DNA of 64,000 bases, from contig CAVXTL010000001.1 in the NCBI GenBank assembly GCA_963764665.1, positions 1 through 64,000 of the forward strand, in the 5' to 3' direction. Made by a program: the position numbers and the translations under genes. The notes beneath the pieces are model-generated. The model had not been told where the DNA came from and did no database searches. It saw only the letters and a program-made list of their open reading frames with translations. This document shows positions 7,981-16,064 of this stretch, one piece after another (within the stretch, counting starts at the first letter, position 1; every line of letters begins with the position of its first letter). The DNA comes from JACVRW01 sp963764665 (GTDB taxonomy: Bacteria; Actinomycetota; Thermoleophilia; Solirubrobacterales; Thermoleophilaceae).

Positions 7981-9501
7981 TCAGCGAAACCTTTCCCGGG
8001 GGCGCGCCCGGATGGCCGCCTCCGAGTAGAGAGGAGGCCGGCCTCCGGCCGCCCTCCGCACCCGCTCGCGCATCGTCCTGACCACTGCCTTCCGCTTGCC
8101 GGAGACGTCGCGGCGCTCGGCGGGATCGGCGGGCAGGTCGTAGAGGCGCTCGTCGCTCCAGTCGTTCCTCGTCATGTAGGCCCAGCGGCGGTCGCGGACA
8201 TACGAATTGTTGCCATACCCGCCGACCGCGTAAGGGCGCCGCTCGGCGGGCGCGCCGCCGTGGAGGATCGGCGAGAGGTCCGCGCCCTCGAAGGCTGCCA
8301 CCGGGTCGAGACCACCAAGGGCGGCGAGTGTGGGCGCAACGTCGTGCGTGGAGGCAAACCAATCGCTCGTGGTGCCGGCGCCTGCCCCTCCCGGATCGCG
8401 AAGCAGCATCGGGACATGAATCAGCTCAGGATGCAGGAGGCTCGGTCCCTTGCCCGTCCAGTCGTGCTCGCCGAGGAAGACCCCGTGGTCGCTGACGAGC
8501 ATGATGGCCGTGGAGTCGTCGAGGCCTAGGTTCCAGAGCCGGTCGAGGAAGACACCCAGCCAGCGGTCGGTCATCGTGACGCTGGCCTTGTAGGTCGTGC
8601 GCAGCCGGGCGATGTGGCGATCGCTCAAGTACCTCGACGCGCGCGTATAGCCGACGTCCGCTATCTCGTAGCCGCGGTAGTCAGGGTCCCCGTACATGTC
8701 GAGGTAGCGACGCGGCGGGATCCAGGGCTCATGCGGGTCGAAGCAGTCGACCACCATCATGAATGGGTCGCGTCGCTTGGCCGTCGGCAGCAGCTTTGCC
8801 GCCGCCCGGAACACCCGCGACGCGCACAGCTCGACCTCGTTGCCACCACGTCCGTTGTTGGCGAGGTACTGCTGGATCGAGGCGATCCGCGACTCGGTGC
8901 GCAACCGGCCCGGCGGCAGCCGGTGCAGCGCGCGTGCGCGAGGAACGCTCTCTCGCGGTCGTCGGTAGCCGCGCTGCCCCTCGATCCGCACGAATCGATC
9001 CGGCGTTCGCCTCAAGGGGTCGAGCACCCGCGTGTAGCCGAGGAAGGGGTTGTCCGTCACGTACGAGGTCCATCTGCCGGCGCGGCGGAAGGCCGTCACG
9101 AGCGTCTCCGCGCCCGGCTGGATCGGCTGCCATCCCGGGCGCTTGGCCATTCCGGCCCAGGGCTCCCAGCCGCGAAACGGGTAAGCGCGGCGGCCGGACA
9201 GGATCGAACGCCGTGCCGGCATGGTCGGCATGGCCTCCGGGAACACGTGCGTGAAGCGGACGCTCTCACGGGCCAGGGCGTCGATGTTCGGAGTGTGCAT
9301 CCCTTCCGCGCCGTAGCAGCGAAGGTGATCCGCGCGCAGACTGTCGATCACGATCAGGACGACGTTGCGTTGCTCGCCGGCGGCCAGTGCGCCGCGGAGC
9401 GGGCTCAAGCTGGCGGCACCGCCACCCAGGGCGAGGCCCGCGGTCCCGATGAATGCACGTCGGCTGAGCGCGGGCCGGCGGCCCGGGTCACGATCTTCCA
9501 T
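7981..9501 (-). CDS. Sulfatase-superfamily hydrolase with Thr at the nucleophile position
   Basis: The 506-residue protein starts with a Tat-like signal (RRAFIGTAGLALGGGA, about residues 14-30) and has the alkaline-phosphatase-superfamily metal motifs NVVLIVIDSLRADHL (Asp53) and MLVSDHGVFLGEHDWTGKG. At the position of the formylglycine Cys-x-Pro-x-Arg signature it has Thr93-Met-Pro95-Ala-Arg97. Thr cannot become formylglycine, so a phosphodiesterase or phosphotransferase activity is as plausible as a sulfatase. GGAGGG precedes the ATG. It is divergent from a second, Cys-type family member at 9585. Confidence 0.85.
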   Translation of the reverse strand: MEDRDPGRRPALSRRAFIGTAGLALGGGAASLSPLRGALAAGEQRNVVLIVIDSLRADHLRCYGAEGMHTPNIDALARESVRFTHVFPEAMPTMPARRSILSGRRAYPFRGWEPWAGMAKRPGWQPIQPGAETLVTAFRRAGRWTSYVTDNPFLGYTRVLDPLRRTPDRFVRIEGQRGYRRPRESVPRARALHRLPPGRLRTESRIASIQQYLANNGRGGNEVELCASRVFRAAAKLLPTAKRRDPFMMVVDCFDPHEPWIPPRRYLDMYGDPDYRGYEIADVGYTRASRYLSDRHIARLRTTYKASVTMTDRWLGVFLDRLWNLGLDDSTAIMLVSDHGVFLGEHDWTGKGPSLLHPELIHVPMLLRDPGGAGAGTTSDWFASTHDVAPTLAALGGLDPVAAFEGADLSPILHGGAPAERRPYAVGGYGNNSYVRDRRWAYMTRNDWSDERLYDLPADPAERRDVSGKRKAVVRTMRERVRRAAGGRPPLYSEAAIRARPRERFR

Positions 9502-9584
9502 TTCGTCCCTCCAACCCCGTGGGGCGCGGAAGGTGCGCCGCTACCATCCGGCGGCCGCAGGTCGCGCTGGGGCGTGGACTCTCG

Positions 9585-11090
9585 ATGAACAAGCTCTCCA
9601 AGCTCCTATTCGGCGCTCTCTGCGCTTCATTGCTGATAATCGGGGGGGTATCCGCACCGGCCCCCGCCGACACCCTCGGGGCCGCATGGCGCCCGAACGT
9701 TGTCATTCTCATGACAGACGACCAGACCCTGCGCTCCATGCGAGCGCTGCCGCGCACCAGAGCTCTGATCGGAGAGGCGGGGACCACCTTCACCCGTGCC
9801 TTCGTGAACAACCCTCGGTGCTGTCCGTCGCGGGCGACCTTCCTCACCGGCCAGTACTCCCACAACCACGGGGTGCTCACCAACGGTCCGCCGGCCGGGG
9901 GGTGGGCCGGCCTGCGAGGATCTTCCAACTGGCTGCCGACCTGGCTCCAGCAGGCCGGCTATCACACCGTCCACGTCGGCAAGTTCCTGAACACCTACGG
10001 CCGCGACGACCCCCTCGAGCTGCCGCCGGGCTGGAACGAGTGGTACGCAACGGTCGACCCGACCACGTACCGGTACTACGGCTACACAGTTAACGAGAAC
10101 GGGAGCCTGCGCACCTACGGGCGCGACGGCGACCCGCGCTGGTACGCGACCGATTTCACGGCCAGGCGCTCGGCCGCCATCGTCACGCGCCTCGCCCCAT
10201 CCCCGCAGCCGTTCTTCCTGTCCGTCGCCTTCCTGGCGCCCCATACGGGCGCGCCCCGCGAGCCGGGTGATCCGTTAGGCATCGGTACGCCTGCTGTCGC
10301 CCCTCGCCACCGCGGTCGCTTCGCTTGGGCAGCGCTCCCCCTCGGGGGCAGCTTCAACGAGGACGACGTGTCGGACAAACCACCGGGGGTACGCCGTCCG
10401 CGCCTCGGGGCGCGCGCCGTCGGGGACATCGAAGCGCTCTACCGCCAGCGCCTCGAGTCGCTCGTTGCGGTCGACGAAGCGGTCGAGACGATCGTCAGCG
10501 CCCTGGATGCGACCGGGGAGCTCGACCGCACTCTGATCGTCTTCACATCGGACAATGGGTACCTGGCGGGCGAGCACCGGATGGGCCACGGAAAGGCCCA
10601 GGTGTACGAACCGGCGATCCGGGTGCCGCTGATGATGCGCGGCCCGGGCGTTCCGGGGCTCGCCCGACGCGGCCAGCTCGTGACCAACGCGGACCTTGCG
10701 CCCACCATCCTCGACGCGGCGTGGGCTGTGCCCGGTCGCGTGCAGGATGGCCGTTCCCTCTTGCCGCTGGCGCGGGACCCGGCCCTCGGGCGCGACCGCG
10801 CCCTGCTGATCGAGATCGGCCGGGGCACCGGACTCGCTGCCACGGCCGTCCGCACGCGCCGCTGGCTGTATGCAGAACGTGCCGGGGGCGCCAGGGAGCT
10901 CTACGACCTTCGCGCCGACCCCGATGAGCTGAGGAACCTGGGCGCCGCCCGGTCCCACGTCCGTGCGCGCACGGCGCTGGCCCGCACGCTCGCAGCGCTG
11001 GAGCGCTGCCGCGGCTGGACGTGCAGGCAACCTCTATTCGTCAGCGGTCGCTCCCGCCCGCCCCGGGCGCAGCCACGCGCGATCCGATAG
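9585..11090 (+). CDS. Secreted Cys-type sulfatase
   Basis: The 501-residue protein has a Sec signal peptide (MNKLSKLLFGALCASLLIIG plus SAPAPA, residues 1-27), the metal motif NVVILMTDDQTLRSM, and the formylglycine signature C79-C80-P81-S82-R83 (FVNNPRCCPSRATFLTG). Later metal-site motifs are VGKFLNTYG and FTSDNGYLAGEHRMGHGK. It would hydrolyse sulfate esters outside the cytoplasm after Cys maturation by a formylglycine-generating enzyme, which is not encoded in this window. The start at 9585 is preferred to 9519 because it gives an intact signal peptide. The next gene starts 7 bases after its stop. Confidence 0.88.
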   Translation: MNKLSKLLFGALCASLLIIGGVSAPAPADTLGAAWRPNVVILMTDDQTLRSMRALPRTRALIGEAGTTFTRAFVNNPRCCPSRATFLTGQYSHNHGVLTNGPPAGGWAGLRGSSNWLPTWLQQAGYHTVHVGKFLNTYGRDDPLELPPGWNEWYATVDPTTYRYYGYTVNENGSLRTYGRDGDPRWYATDFTARRSAAIVTRLAPSPQPFFLSVAFLAPHTGAPREPGDPLGIGTPAVAPRHRGRFAWAALPLGGSFNEDDVSDKPPGVRRPRLGARAVGDIEALYRQRLESLVAVDEAVETIVSALDATGELDRTLIVFTSDNGYLAGEHRMGHGKAQVYEPAIRVPLMMRGPGVPGLARRGQLVTNADLAPTILDAAWAVPGRVQDGRSLLPLARDPALGRDRALLIEIGRGTGLAATAVRTRRWLYAERAGGARELYDLRADPDELRNLGAARSHVRARTALARTLAALERCRGWTCRQPLFVSGRSRPPRAQPRAIR

Positions 11091-11097
11091 GCGGGGC

Positions 11098-13200
11098 ATG
11101 AGCCGCCGCGTGAGCCTTGCCCTCGCCGCCCTCGCGGTGCCGTTGCTGCTCGCCGGGCTGGCGGCCACCTACGTCAAGGTCGAGCTGGCGGAACCCGAGC
11201 CGTTCGCCGACAGGGCGGTTGCCGCGCTCCGGTCGAGCGAGGTGCGGCGGGCGATAGCCGAGCAGGTGGCCGTGGAGATGGTGGAGCGCGGGTCCCCCGA
11301 CCTGGTGGCTTCGCGGCCACTCGTGCTCACGGGCGTGGAGGCGGTGCTCGAGACCGACGAGTTCGCGCGCGTCTTGCGGCGGACCGCGATCGCCGCCCAC
11401 GAGCTGCTCCTGCACGGCGACCGGGACGTGATCGTGGAGCTGCAGGAGGGCACGGCGCTGCTCATACCTGCGGTCAGAAGCGTGTCTCCGGAGGTGGCCG
11501 GGCAGATCCCCACGGACCTCAACCCTCGCATCGCCGCAATCCGGGGGTCCGACGCGGCCACCTCGCTGGTGCGCCTCGCCGACGCGGCAGATGCGGCGGC
11601 CGTCCCGCTGCTGGTCGCCGCGATCGCCTTGCTGGCGCTGTCGGTGGCGCTCGCCCCAGATCGCCGCCGGGCCGCGGCCTCGGCCGGGCTGATGCTCGCC
11701 GCCGGCACCGCCGTCGCGCTGGTGGCGACCACGGCGTTGAGGGCTCAGGTGGTGTCCCACGCCCATGGGGTCGGCGCCCTTTCCGAGGATGAGGCGAGAT
11801 CGGCCGCCGGGGCCACGTGGGACGCGCTTGCCGGCGATCTGGAGAACTGGTTCGCGGTGGCGGGAATCGGCGGACTCGCAATCAGCGTGAGCGCTCTTCT
11901 GGTCGAGGCCCGGTTCGACCGGCACGCGGCGCTGCGGAGCGCGGCGGACCTCGTGGCCGGTGGTGGGCTCCCGCGCTCCGTGAAGATTCTCCGCGGGCTC
12001 GGGCTCGCCGCCATCGGAGCCCTGATCCTGCTCGAGGCCGACCCCGTGTTCACCCTGGCGGCGATCGCGCTCGGAGGCACGCTGGTCCTCCTCGGCCTCA
12101 GCGAGGCTCTGTCGGTCACGAGCGCGGCGGCGGTTCGACCGCCGGTCGACCGTCGCCGCCGGCGCGCGGTCGTCACAGCCGGCGCACTTGCGATTGCCGC
12201 GCTCGGGGCCGCCACGGCGGTGATCCTGATCGGGCGGGGCGGCCCCCCGGCACCGCCCTCAGCCGGCGAGATCAACGCGTGCAATGGCGGCGCGGCGCTC
12301 TGCGACCGCCGCCTCGACCAGGTTGTCCTGCCCGGGACCCACAACTCGATGTCCGCCGCAGACCGGCCCGGCTGGTACTTCGCCAACCAGATCAGGCCGA
12401 TCCCCCACCAGCTACGGGACGGAATCCGCCTGTTGATGATCGATCCGCACTACGGGGTGGAGGACTCGGACGGGCGGGTGCGCACGGACCTTCGGGCCGA
12501 GGGAACCAACCGCAACCGCGTGGCCGGCCGGCTCGGCGCACAGGCGGTGGAGGTCGCCGAGCGCCTGGCCGGCAGGCTCGGCCTGGTCCCTGCGGAGGGC
12601 GAGCGAGCGATCTACCTGTGCCACACCCTCTGTGAGCTCGGCGCCGAGCGGATGGCCTCGACACTGGACGAGATACGCGGCTTCCTCGAGCGCAATCCCT
12701 CGGAGGTACTGATCGTGATCCTGGAGTCGAGCGTGGACCCCGCCGAGGTGGAGCGGGAGTTCATGGAGGCCGATCTTGAGCCCTACCTCGCGGTCCTCGA
12801 CCGCGGGCGACCGCTTCCCACGCTTCGCCGGATGATCTCGTCCGGGCGGCGCCTGGTCGTGTTCGACGAGGGGGACGGCGGAGCCGAGGACTGGTACCAG
12901 CCCGAGTTCCTCTTTGTCGAAGACACACCCATCCGCTCGGTGCTGAGTTCCGCCGGGTCGTGCGAGCCGGGCCGCGGCGCGCCCGACAGCCCGCTCCTGC
13001 TGCTGAACCACTGGGTCGACCGCTTTCCTCCCTCTCCCAGCGCGAACCGCAGGATCTCGGACCGTGAGAGCCTGCTCACCCGGGTGCGCAACTGCCGCCG
13101 GCGGCGCGGGGCCATGCCGAACCTGATCGCTGTGGACTTCTATGGGTCGGGCGCGGTCCTGCGGATCGCACGAGAGCTCAACATGGCACCGGCCGGTTGA
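11098..13200 (+). CDS. Membrane-anchored PI-PLC-like phosphodiesterase
   Basis: The 700-residue protein has an N-terminal membrane region with a signal anchor at residues 5-25 and further helices at about 165-205, 250-275, 300-345 and 360-385. An extracytoplasmic PLC-X-like domain follows, with GTHNSMS around residue 415 (first catalytic His) and YLCHTLCELG around residue 507 (second His region), plus MIDPHYGVEDSDGR. This layout matches PI-PLC X-domain proteins rather than GDPD. It is probably a surface phosphodiesterase acting on an inositol or glycerol phospholipid. It follows the sulfatase gene by 7 bases and is likely co-transcribed with it. Confidence 0.75.
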   Translation: MSRRVSLALAALAVPLLLAGLAATYVKVELAEPEPFADRAVAALRSSEVRRAIAEQVAVEMVERGSPDLVASRPLVLTGVEAVLETDEFARVLRRTAIAAHELLLHGDRDVIVELQEGTALLIPAVRSVSPEVAGQIPTDLNPRIAAIRGSDAATSLVRLADAADAAAVPLLVAAIALLALSVALAPDRRRAAASAGLMLAAGTAVALVATTALRAQVVSHAHGVGALSEDEARSAAGATWDALAGDLENWFAVAGIGGLAISVSALLVEARFDRHAALRSAADLVAGGGLPRSVKILRGLGLAAIGALILLEADPVFTLAAIALGGTLVLLGLSEALSVTSAAAVRPPVDRRRRRAVVTAGALAIAALGAATAVILIGRGGPPAPPSAGEINACNGGAALCDRRLDQVVLPGTHNSMSAADRPGWYFANQIRPIPHQLRDGIRLLMIDPHYGVEDSDGRVRTDLRAEGTNRNRVAGRLGAQAVEVAERLAGRLGLVPAEGERAIYLCHTLCELGAERMASTLDEIRGFLERNPSEVLIVILESSVDPAEVEREFMEADLEPYLAVLDRGRPLPTLRRMISSGRRLVVFDEGDGGAEDWYQPEFLFVEDTPIRSVLSSAGSCEPGRGAPDSPLLLLNHWVDRFPPSPSANRRISDRESLLTRVRNCRRRRGAMPNLIAVDFYGSGAVLRIARELNMAPAG

Positions 13201-13221
13201 TTCGCCGGGGGCTCCTTCGAC

Positions 13222-13905
13222 TCAGCCGAGGTAGATCATGCCGCCGAAGCGGCACTTGCCCGCTTGACCGAGGACGCTCGCGCCCGCGTACAGCTGCCCA
13301 CCGAGGATCTCCGTGCCGTCAGGCGCAACCGCCGTGCCCGCCTCTCCCTGCGCGAACACCGGCGTGCCCGCGGCTGCCTGAGCCCGCACCAGGGCGGCGG
13401 TTTCCCCGATCTGGAACGACGCGTCGTCGTCTACGCCATCCACGGCGGAGCCGTTCTGGTTCGTCTGGATGACGATCTCCGCCACGTGATCGGCGCCGTC
13501 TACACGACAGCGCGCCGTAATCGTGAACGGGCCTGTCGTGGCGAGACCCGCGGAGCCCCCTGGGTCGAGACTCAGTGCGTCGAACCTGCGAACACTCACG
13601 CCCGCGATCGAGTCAGCCGACTCCGCGCTCTTCACCTTCTTGAACTTGGAGGCATCGAGCACCTCCTCCTTGACGGCGTTGTAGCCGACCGAGTCCTTCA
13701 GCATCAGCGTGCCCTTGAGCGAGCGCCCGCGCAGGTCACTCTGCGTCAGGGAGCGGTTGCGGATGTCGGCGCCCGTGAGTGAGCCGTTCCTCACGTCCGC
13801 CCCGGTGATCGTCAGGGCATAGGCGGTACCGCTCAGCGCCGCGAACAGCGCAATAACGGCGATCACCAGCGCCGGCGATGGCCGCCGGCGAAGGATGCGC
13901 GTCAT
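13222..13905 (-). CDS. Secreted protein with GADIRNxSLT repeats
   Basis: The 227-residue protein starts MTRILRRRPSPALVIAVIAL, a Sec signal anchor ending near ALSGTAYA. After it come short tandem repeats of the form ITGADVRNGSLT, GADIRNRSLT, QSDLRGRSLKG, which resemble a short beta-helix or stalk. The C-terminal half (about residues 90-227) looks like a beta-rich globular domain with Cys in TARCRVDGA and GKCRFGG. A close structural relative lies at 46834-47400. The start at 13905 gives an intact signal; longer frames do not. The function is unknown. It is convergent with the PI-PLC-like gene. Confidence 0.75.
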   Translation of the reverse strand: MTRILRRRPSPALVIAVIALFAALSGTAYALTITGADVRNGSLTGADIRNRSLTQSDLRGRSLKGTLMLKDSVGYNAVKEEVLDASKFKKVKSAESADSIAGVSVRRFDALSLDPGGSAGLATTGPFTITARCRVDGADHVAEIVIQTNQNGSAVDGVDDDASFQIGETAALVRAQAAAGTPVFAQGEAGTAVAPDGTEILGGQLYAGASVLGQAGKCRFGGMIYLG

Positions 13906-14187
13906 CGTTTCGTACCTCCGGTATTCGGGTGACTGCCTGGCGCCACGGACTCCGGGTGGCGGGCCTCCTTCGCGAACACTCCCTCTCCGGCAACGATGCG
14001 CCGAAGTCGCCGATTTGTCAGAGCGATGACAGAGGCGCGCCGAAAGTGCCTGTGAGGCCGGGCCTGACCGCATTCATGTATGGACCCGTGGCCGTGTGGC
14101 CGCCGAGATTGAGGGTTCGACCGACGACTGTCGTAGTTCGACGCCGCACATCTTGCACACCGCGGCTCCGTCGGGGACCGGCTCGTG

Positions 14188-14448
14188 TCAGTGCAGGCAG
14201 CGAGCGGCGACGAGCCTGAGGCGCGATGACGATTGCACACCTGGGGCGCCGTGAAGGAGCCGCCCTGGTCGATTCCGCAAAATCCGCATCGTCGTCAGCA
14301 AGGCCTTGGCCTGTACCTTCCCATCGGCGTCGTTGGCCTTGGCGTTCTGACCAAGGAGGCTCGGGAGCGCAATAGCTGCGAGAACGCCGATCACCAGGAT
14401 GACCACCAGCAACTCGACCATGGTCATGCCTTCGTGGTCTGAGAGCAT
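14188..14448 (-). pseudogene. Type IV prepilin-like protein, probably truncated or frameshifted
   Basis: From the ATG at 14448 the product reads MLSDHEG then MTMVELLVVILVIGVLAAIA. This is a class III (prepilin) signal with the cleavage Gly, Glu at +5 and a 20-residue hydrophobic helix, followed by LPSLLGQNAKANDADGKVQAKALLT as in type II/IV pseudopilins. After about residue 55 the sequence becomes basic and low in order (RILRNRPGRLLHGAP). Another frame carries a Cys-containing tail (FCGIDQGGSFTAPQVCN), so a frameshift near 14285 is likely. No pilus assembly genes are nearby; it is an isolated remnant. Confidence 0.55.
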
Positions 14449-14539
14449 CCGCTGAGCTTCAATCGGCTTCCTGGGAATCCTGCGCAAGCCCCTGGGGGTC
14501 GCCGCGGGCTGGCAAGCTCGTGCGAGCCGCGGAAGGCCC

Positions 14540-14578
14540 GAGCGACGGACTCGAACCCGCGACCGCCTGGACCACAAC
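14540..14578 (+). repeat. Degenerate partial copy of the tRNA-His 3' half (att relic)
   Basis: This 39-bp stretch matches the T-arm to anticodon-loop part of tRNA-His(GTG) at 25025-25097 in the same orientation, from GAGCGACGG through ACTCGAACCCGCGACCGCC to ACCACAAC, with one G missing. It lacks the 5' half of the tRNA, so it cannot be functional. It is the outermost of three copies and probably marks an old integration boundary. Confidence 0.65.
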
Positions 14579-14832
14579 ACGAAGTGGCATCCCAGTGGGT
14601 TGCGGCTCAGTCGGACGAACGCGCTCCGAAGCGCCGTCTGACACCCCTGTTGTCACCCGCCGCGAAAGACCGCGAGGCAGTCAAACGTTCGACCCCAGTA
14701 CCTGCGGCCGAAGCGAACGGCGACCGGCCGCCATGGCGGGTCGTTTCGCGAATGTTCATTCCCTCGCAATGCTCTGGTAAGGGGTTGCTCGTAGCGTCGC
14801 CGCCACCTTTCCAATCTTCAGGAGGTGGCGAT

Positions 14833-15957
14833 ATGTCCTCTGTGCTTGCAGTCCCGAAACGGGTGGCGGCCCCGGCCGCGCTCGTGCTTGCCGTTGCGGT
14901 TGCCGTCCTGGGCGCAGTTGCGAGTTCTGCGTCCGCACACTCGACGGGGGCGGTGTACACGCTCACCAACGGCGCGCTGGGCAACTCGGTCAAGGTCTTC
15001 CACCGGGCAGGCAACGGGTCGCTGGCCGCGGCCGGCGAGTTCCCTACCGGTGGCAACGGGACGGGCAGCGGCCTGGGCAACCAGGGAGCGGTGGTGCGCG
15101 ACGGCGGGCGACTCTTCGCCGTGAACGCAGGTAGCAACTCGATTTCGGCCTTCAGGGTCAGGGGACACGCCCTGAGACTCGTCGACACCGTCGACTCCGG
15201 CGGTGACATGCCGATCAGCCTCACGGCCCACAAGGGTCTGCTCTACGTGCTGAACGCGGGTGAGACCGGCAACATCACCGGCTTCCGGTACTCGAGACAT
15301 GGCGATCTGTCCAAGCTGCGGGGCTCGGCCCGCCCACTGAGCGGGAATGCAACGGGCCCGGCGCAGGTGTCATTCGACCCCGACGGGGAACTGCTCGTGG
15401 TGACCGAAAAGGACACCAACGTCATCGACCTTTACAAGGTCGCAAACGACACCGGTCGGGTGAGCGGACCGAAGCCGCAGGCCTCCGCGGGCGCGACCCC
15501 GTTCGGCTTCGGCTTCGACGGGCACGGTCACCTGATCGTTTCCGAGGCTTTCGGCGGAGCGCAGGACGCGAGCGCGGTGTCTTCGTACAAGATCGGGCAC
15601 CGTGGCATTCGTCCGATCACGCCATCTGCGCCGACGACCGAGACAGCGGCGTGCTGGATCGTCGTTACAAAGGACGGCCGGTTCGCCTACACAACCAACA
15701 CGGGCAGTGGCTCGGTCTCGGGATACAAGATCAGCCGCGCCGGCGAGTTGACGCTGCTCGACGCCGACGGCCGGACCGGAGTTACCGGCCCCGGACCGAT
15801 CGACATGGCGCTCGACCGCGATAGCCGCTTCCTCTATTCGCTCAACTCCGGAGATGGCACCATCAGCGGCTTCCGAGTGCGAGCTGACGGCAGCCTCAGC
15901 CCGATCGGCGGCGCGACCGGTCTGCCCCCCGGGACGAACGGGCTCGCGGCTGGCTAG
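14833..15957 (+). CDS. Secreted beta-propeller (lactonase-like/YVTN) protein
   Basis: The 374-residue protein has a Sec signal peptide (KRVAAPAALVLAVAVAVLGA ... SASA, residues 9-36) and then repeats typical of seven-bladed propellers: GAVYTLTN, GRLFAVNAGSNSISAFRV, KGLLYVLNAGETGNITGFRY, GRFAYTTNTGSGSVSGYKI, SRFLYSLNSGDGTISGFRV. It resembles the 6-phosphogluconolactonase/YVTN family, but the secreted location argues against a pentose-phosphate role. A strong CAGGAGGTGG ribosome-binding site precedes the ATG at 14833, which rules out the longer upstream frame. A perfect hairpin follows the stop. Confidence 0.82.
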   Translation: MSSVLAVPKRVAAPAALVLAVAVAVLGAVASSASAHSTGAVYTLTNGALGNSVKVFHRAGNGSLAAAGEFPTGGNGTGSGLGNQGAVVRDGGRLFAVNAGSNSISAFRVRGHALRLVDTVDSGGDMPISLTAHKGLLYVLNAGETGNITGFRYSRHGDLSKLRGSARPLSGNATGPAQVSFDPDGELLVVTEKDTNVIDLYKVANDTGRVSGPKPQASAGATPFGFGFDGHGHLIVSEAFGGAQDASAVSSYKIGHRGIRPITPSAPTTETAACWIVVTKDGRFAYTTNTGSGSVSGYKISRAGELTLLDADGRTGVTGPGPIDMALDRDSRFLYSLNSGDGTISGFRVRADGSLSPIGGATGLPPGTNGLAAG

Positions 15958-15980
15958 GACGGCAACAAGGACGAACGATC

Positions 15981-16009
15981 GACGGGCCCGCGATTCCCGC
16001 GGGCCCGTC
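15981..16009 (+). terminator. Perfect 12-bp hairpin after the propeller gene
   Basis: GACGGGCCCGCG pairs without mismatch with CGCGGGCCCGTC around a 5-nt loop (ATTCC), 23 bases after the stop at 15957. No T-run follows, as is usual for high-GC actinobacteria. It separates the propeller gene from the operator and dipZ. Confidence 0.65.
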
Positions 16010-16030
16010 GGGCGCGCCTAGGCGTCCGCC

Positions 16031-16051
16031 GTAATCCCCGTGTAAGGCCCG
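16031..16051 (+). promoter_or_regulatory. GTAA-N7-GTAA direct repeat upstream of dipZ
   Basis: The element reads GTAATCCCC, two bases (GT), then GTAAGGCCCG, giving two GTAA cores 11 bp apart, one helical turn, as expected for an OmpR-type regulator binding tandem half-sites. It ends 13 bases before the dipZ ATG. A copy identical at 19 of 21 positions lies at 19677-19697 before the lipoprotein gene. The OmpR-type regulator encoded between them is the natural candidate to bind. An alternative reading is that this is a leftover of a duplicated kinase-gene 3' end, because the other copy overlaps such an end. Confidence 0.5.
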
Positions 16052-16064
16052 ACTGTCAGTCTCG

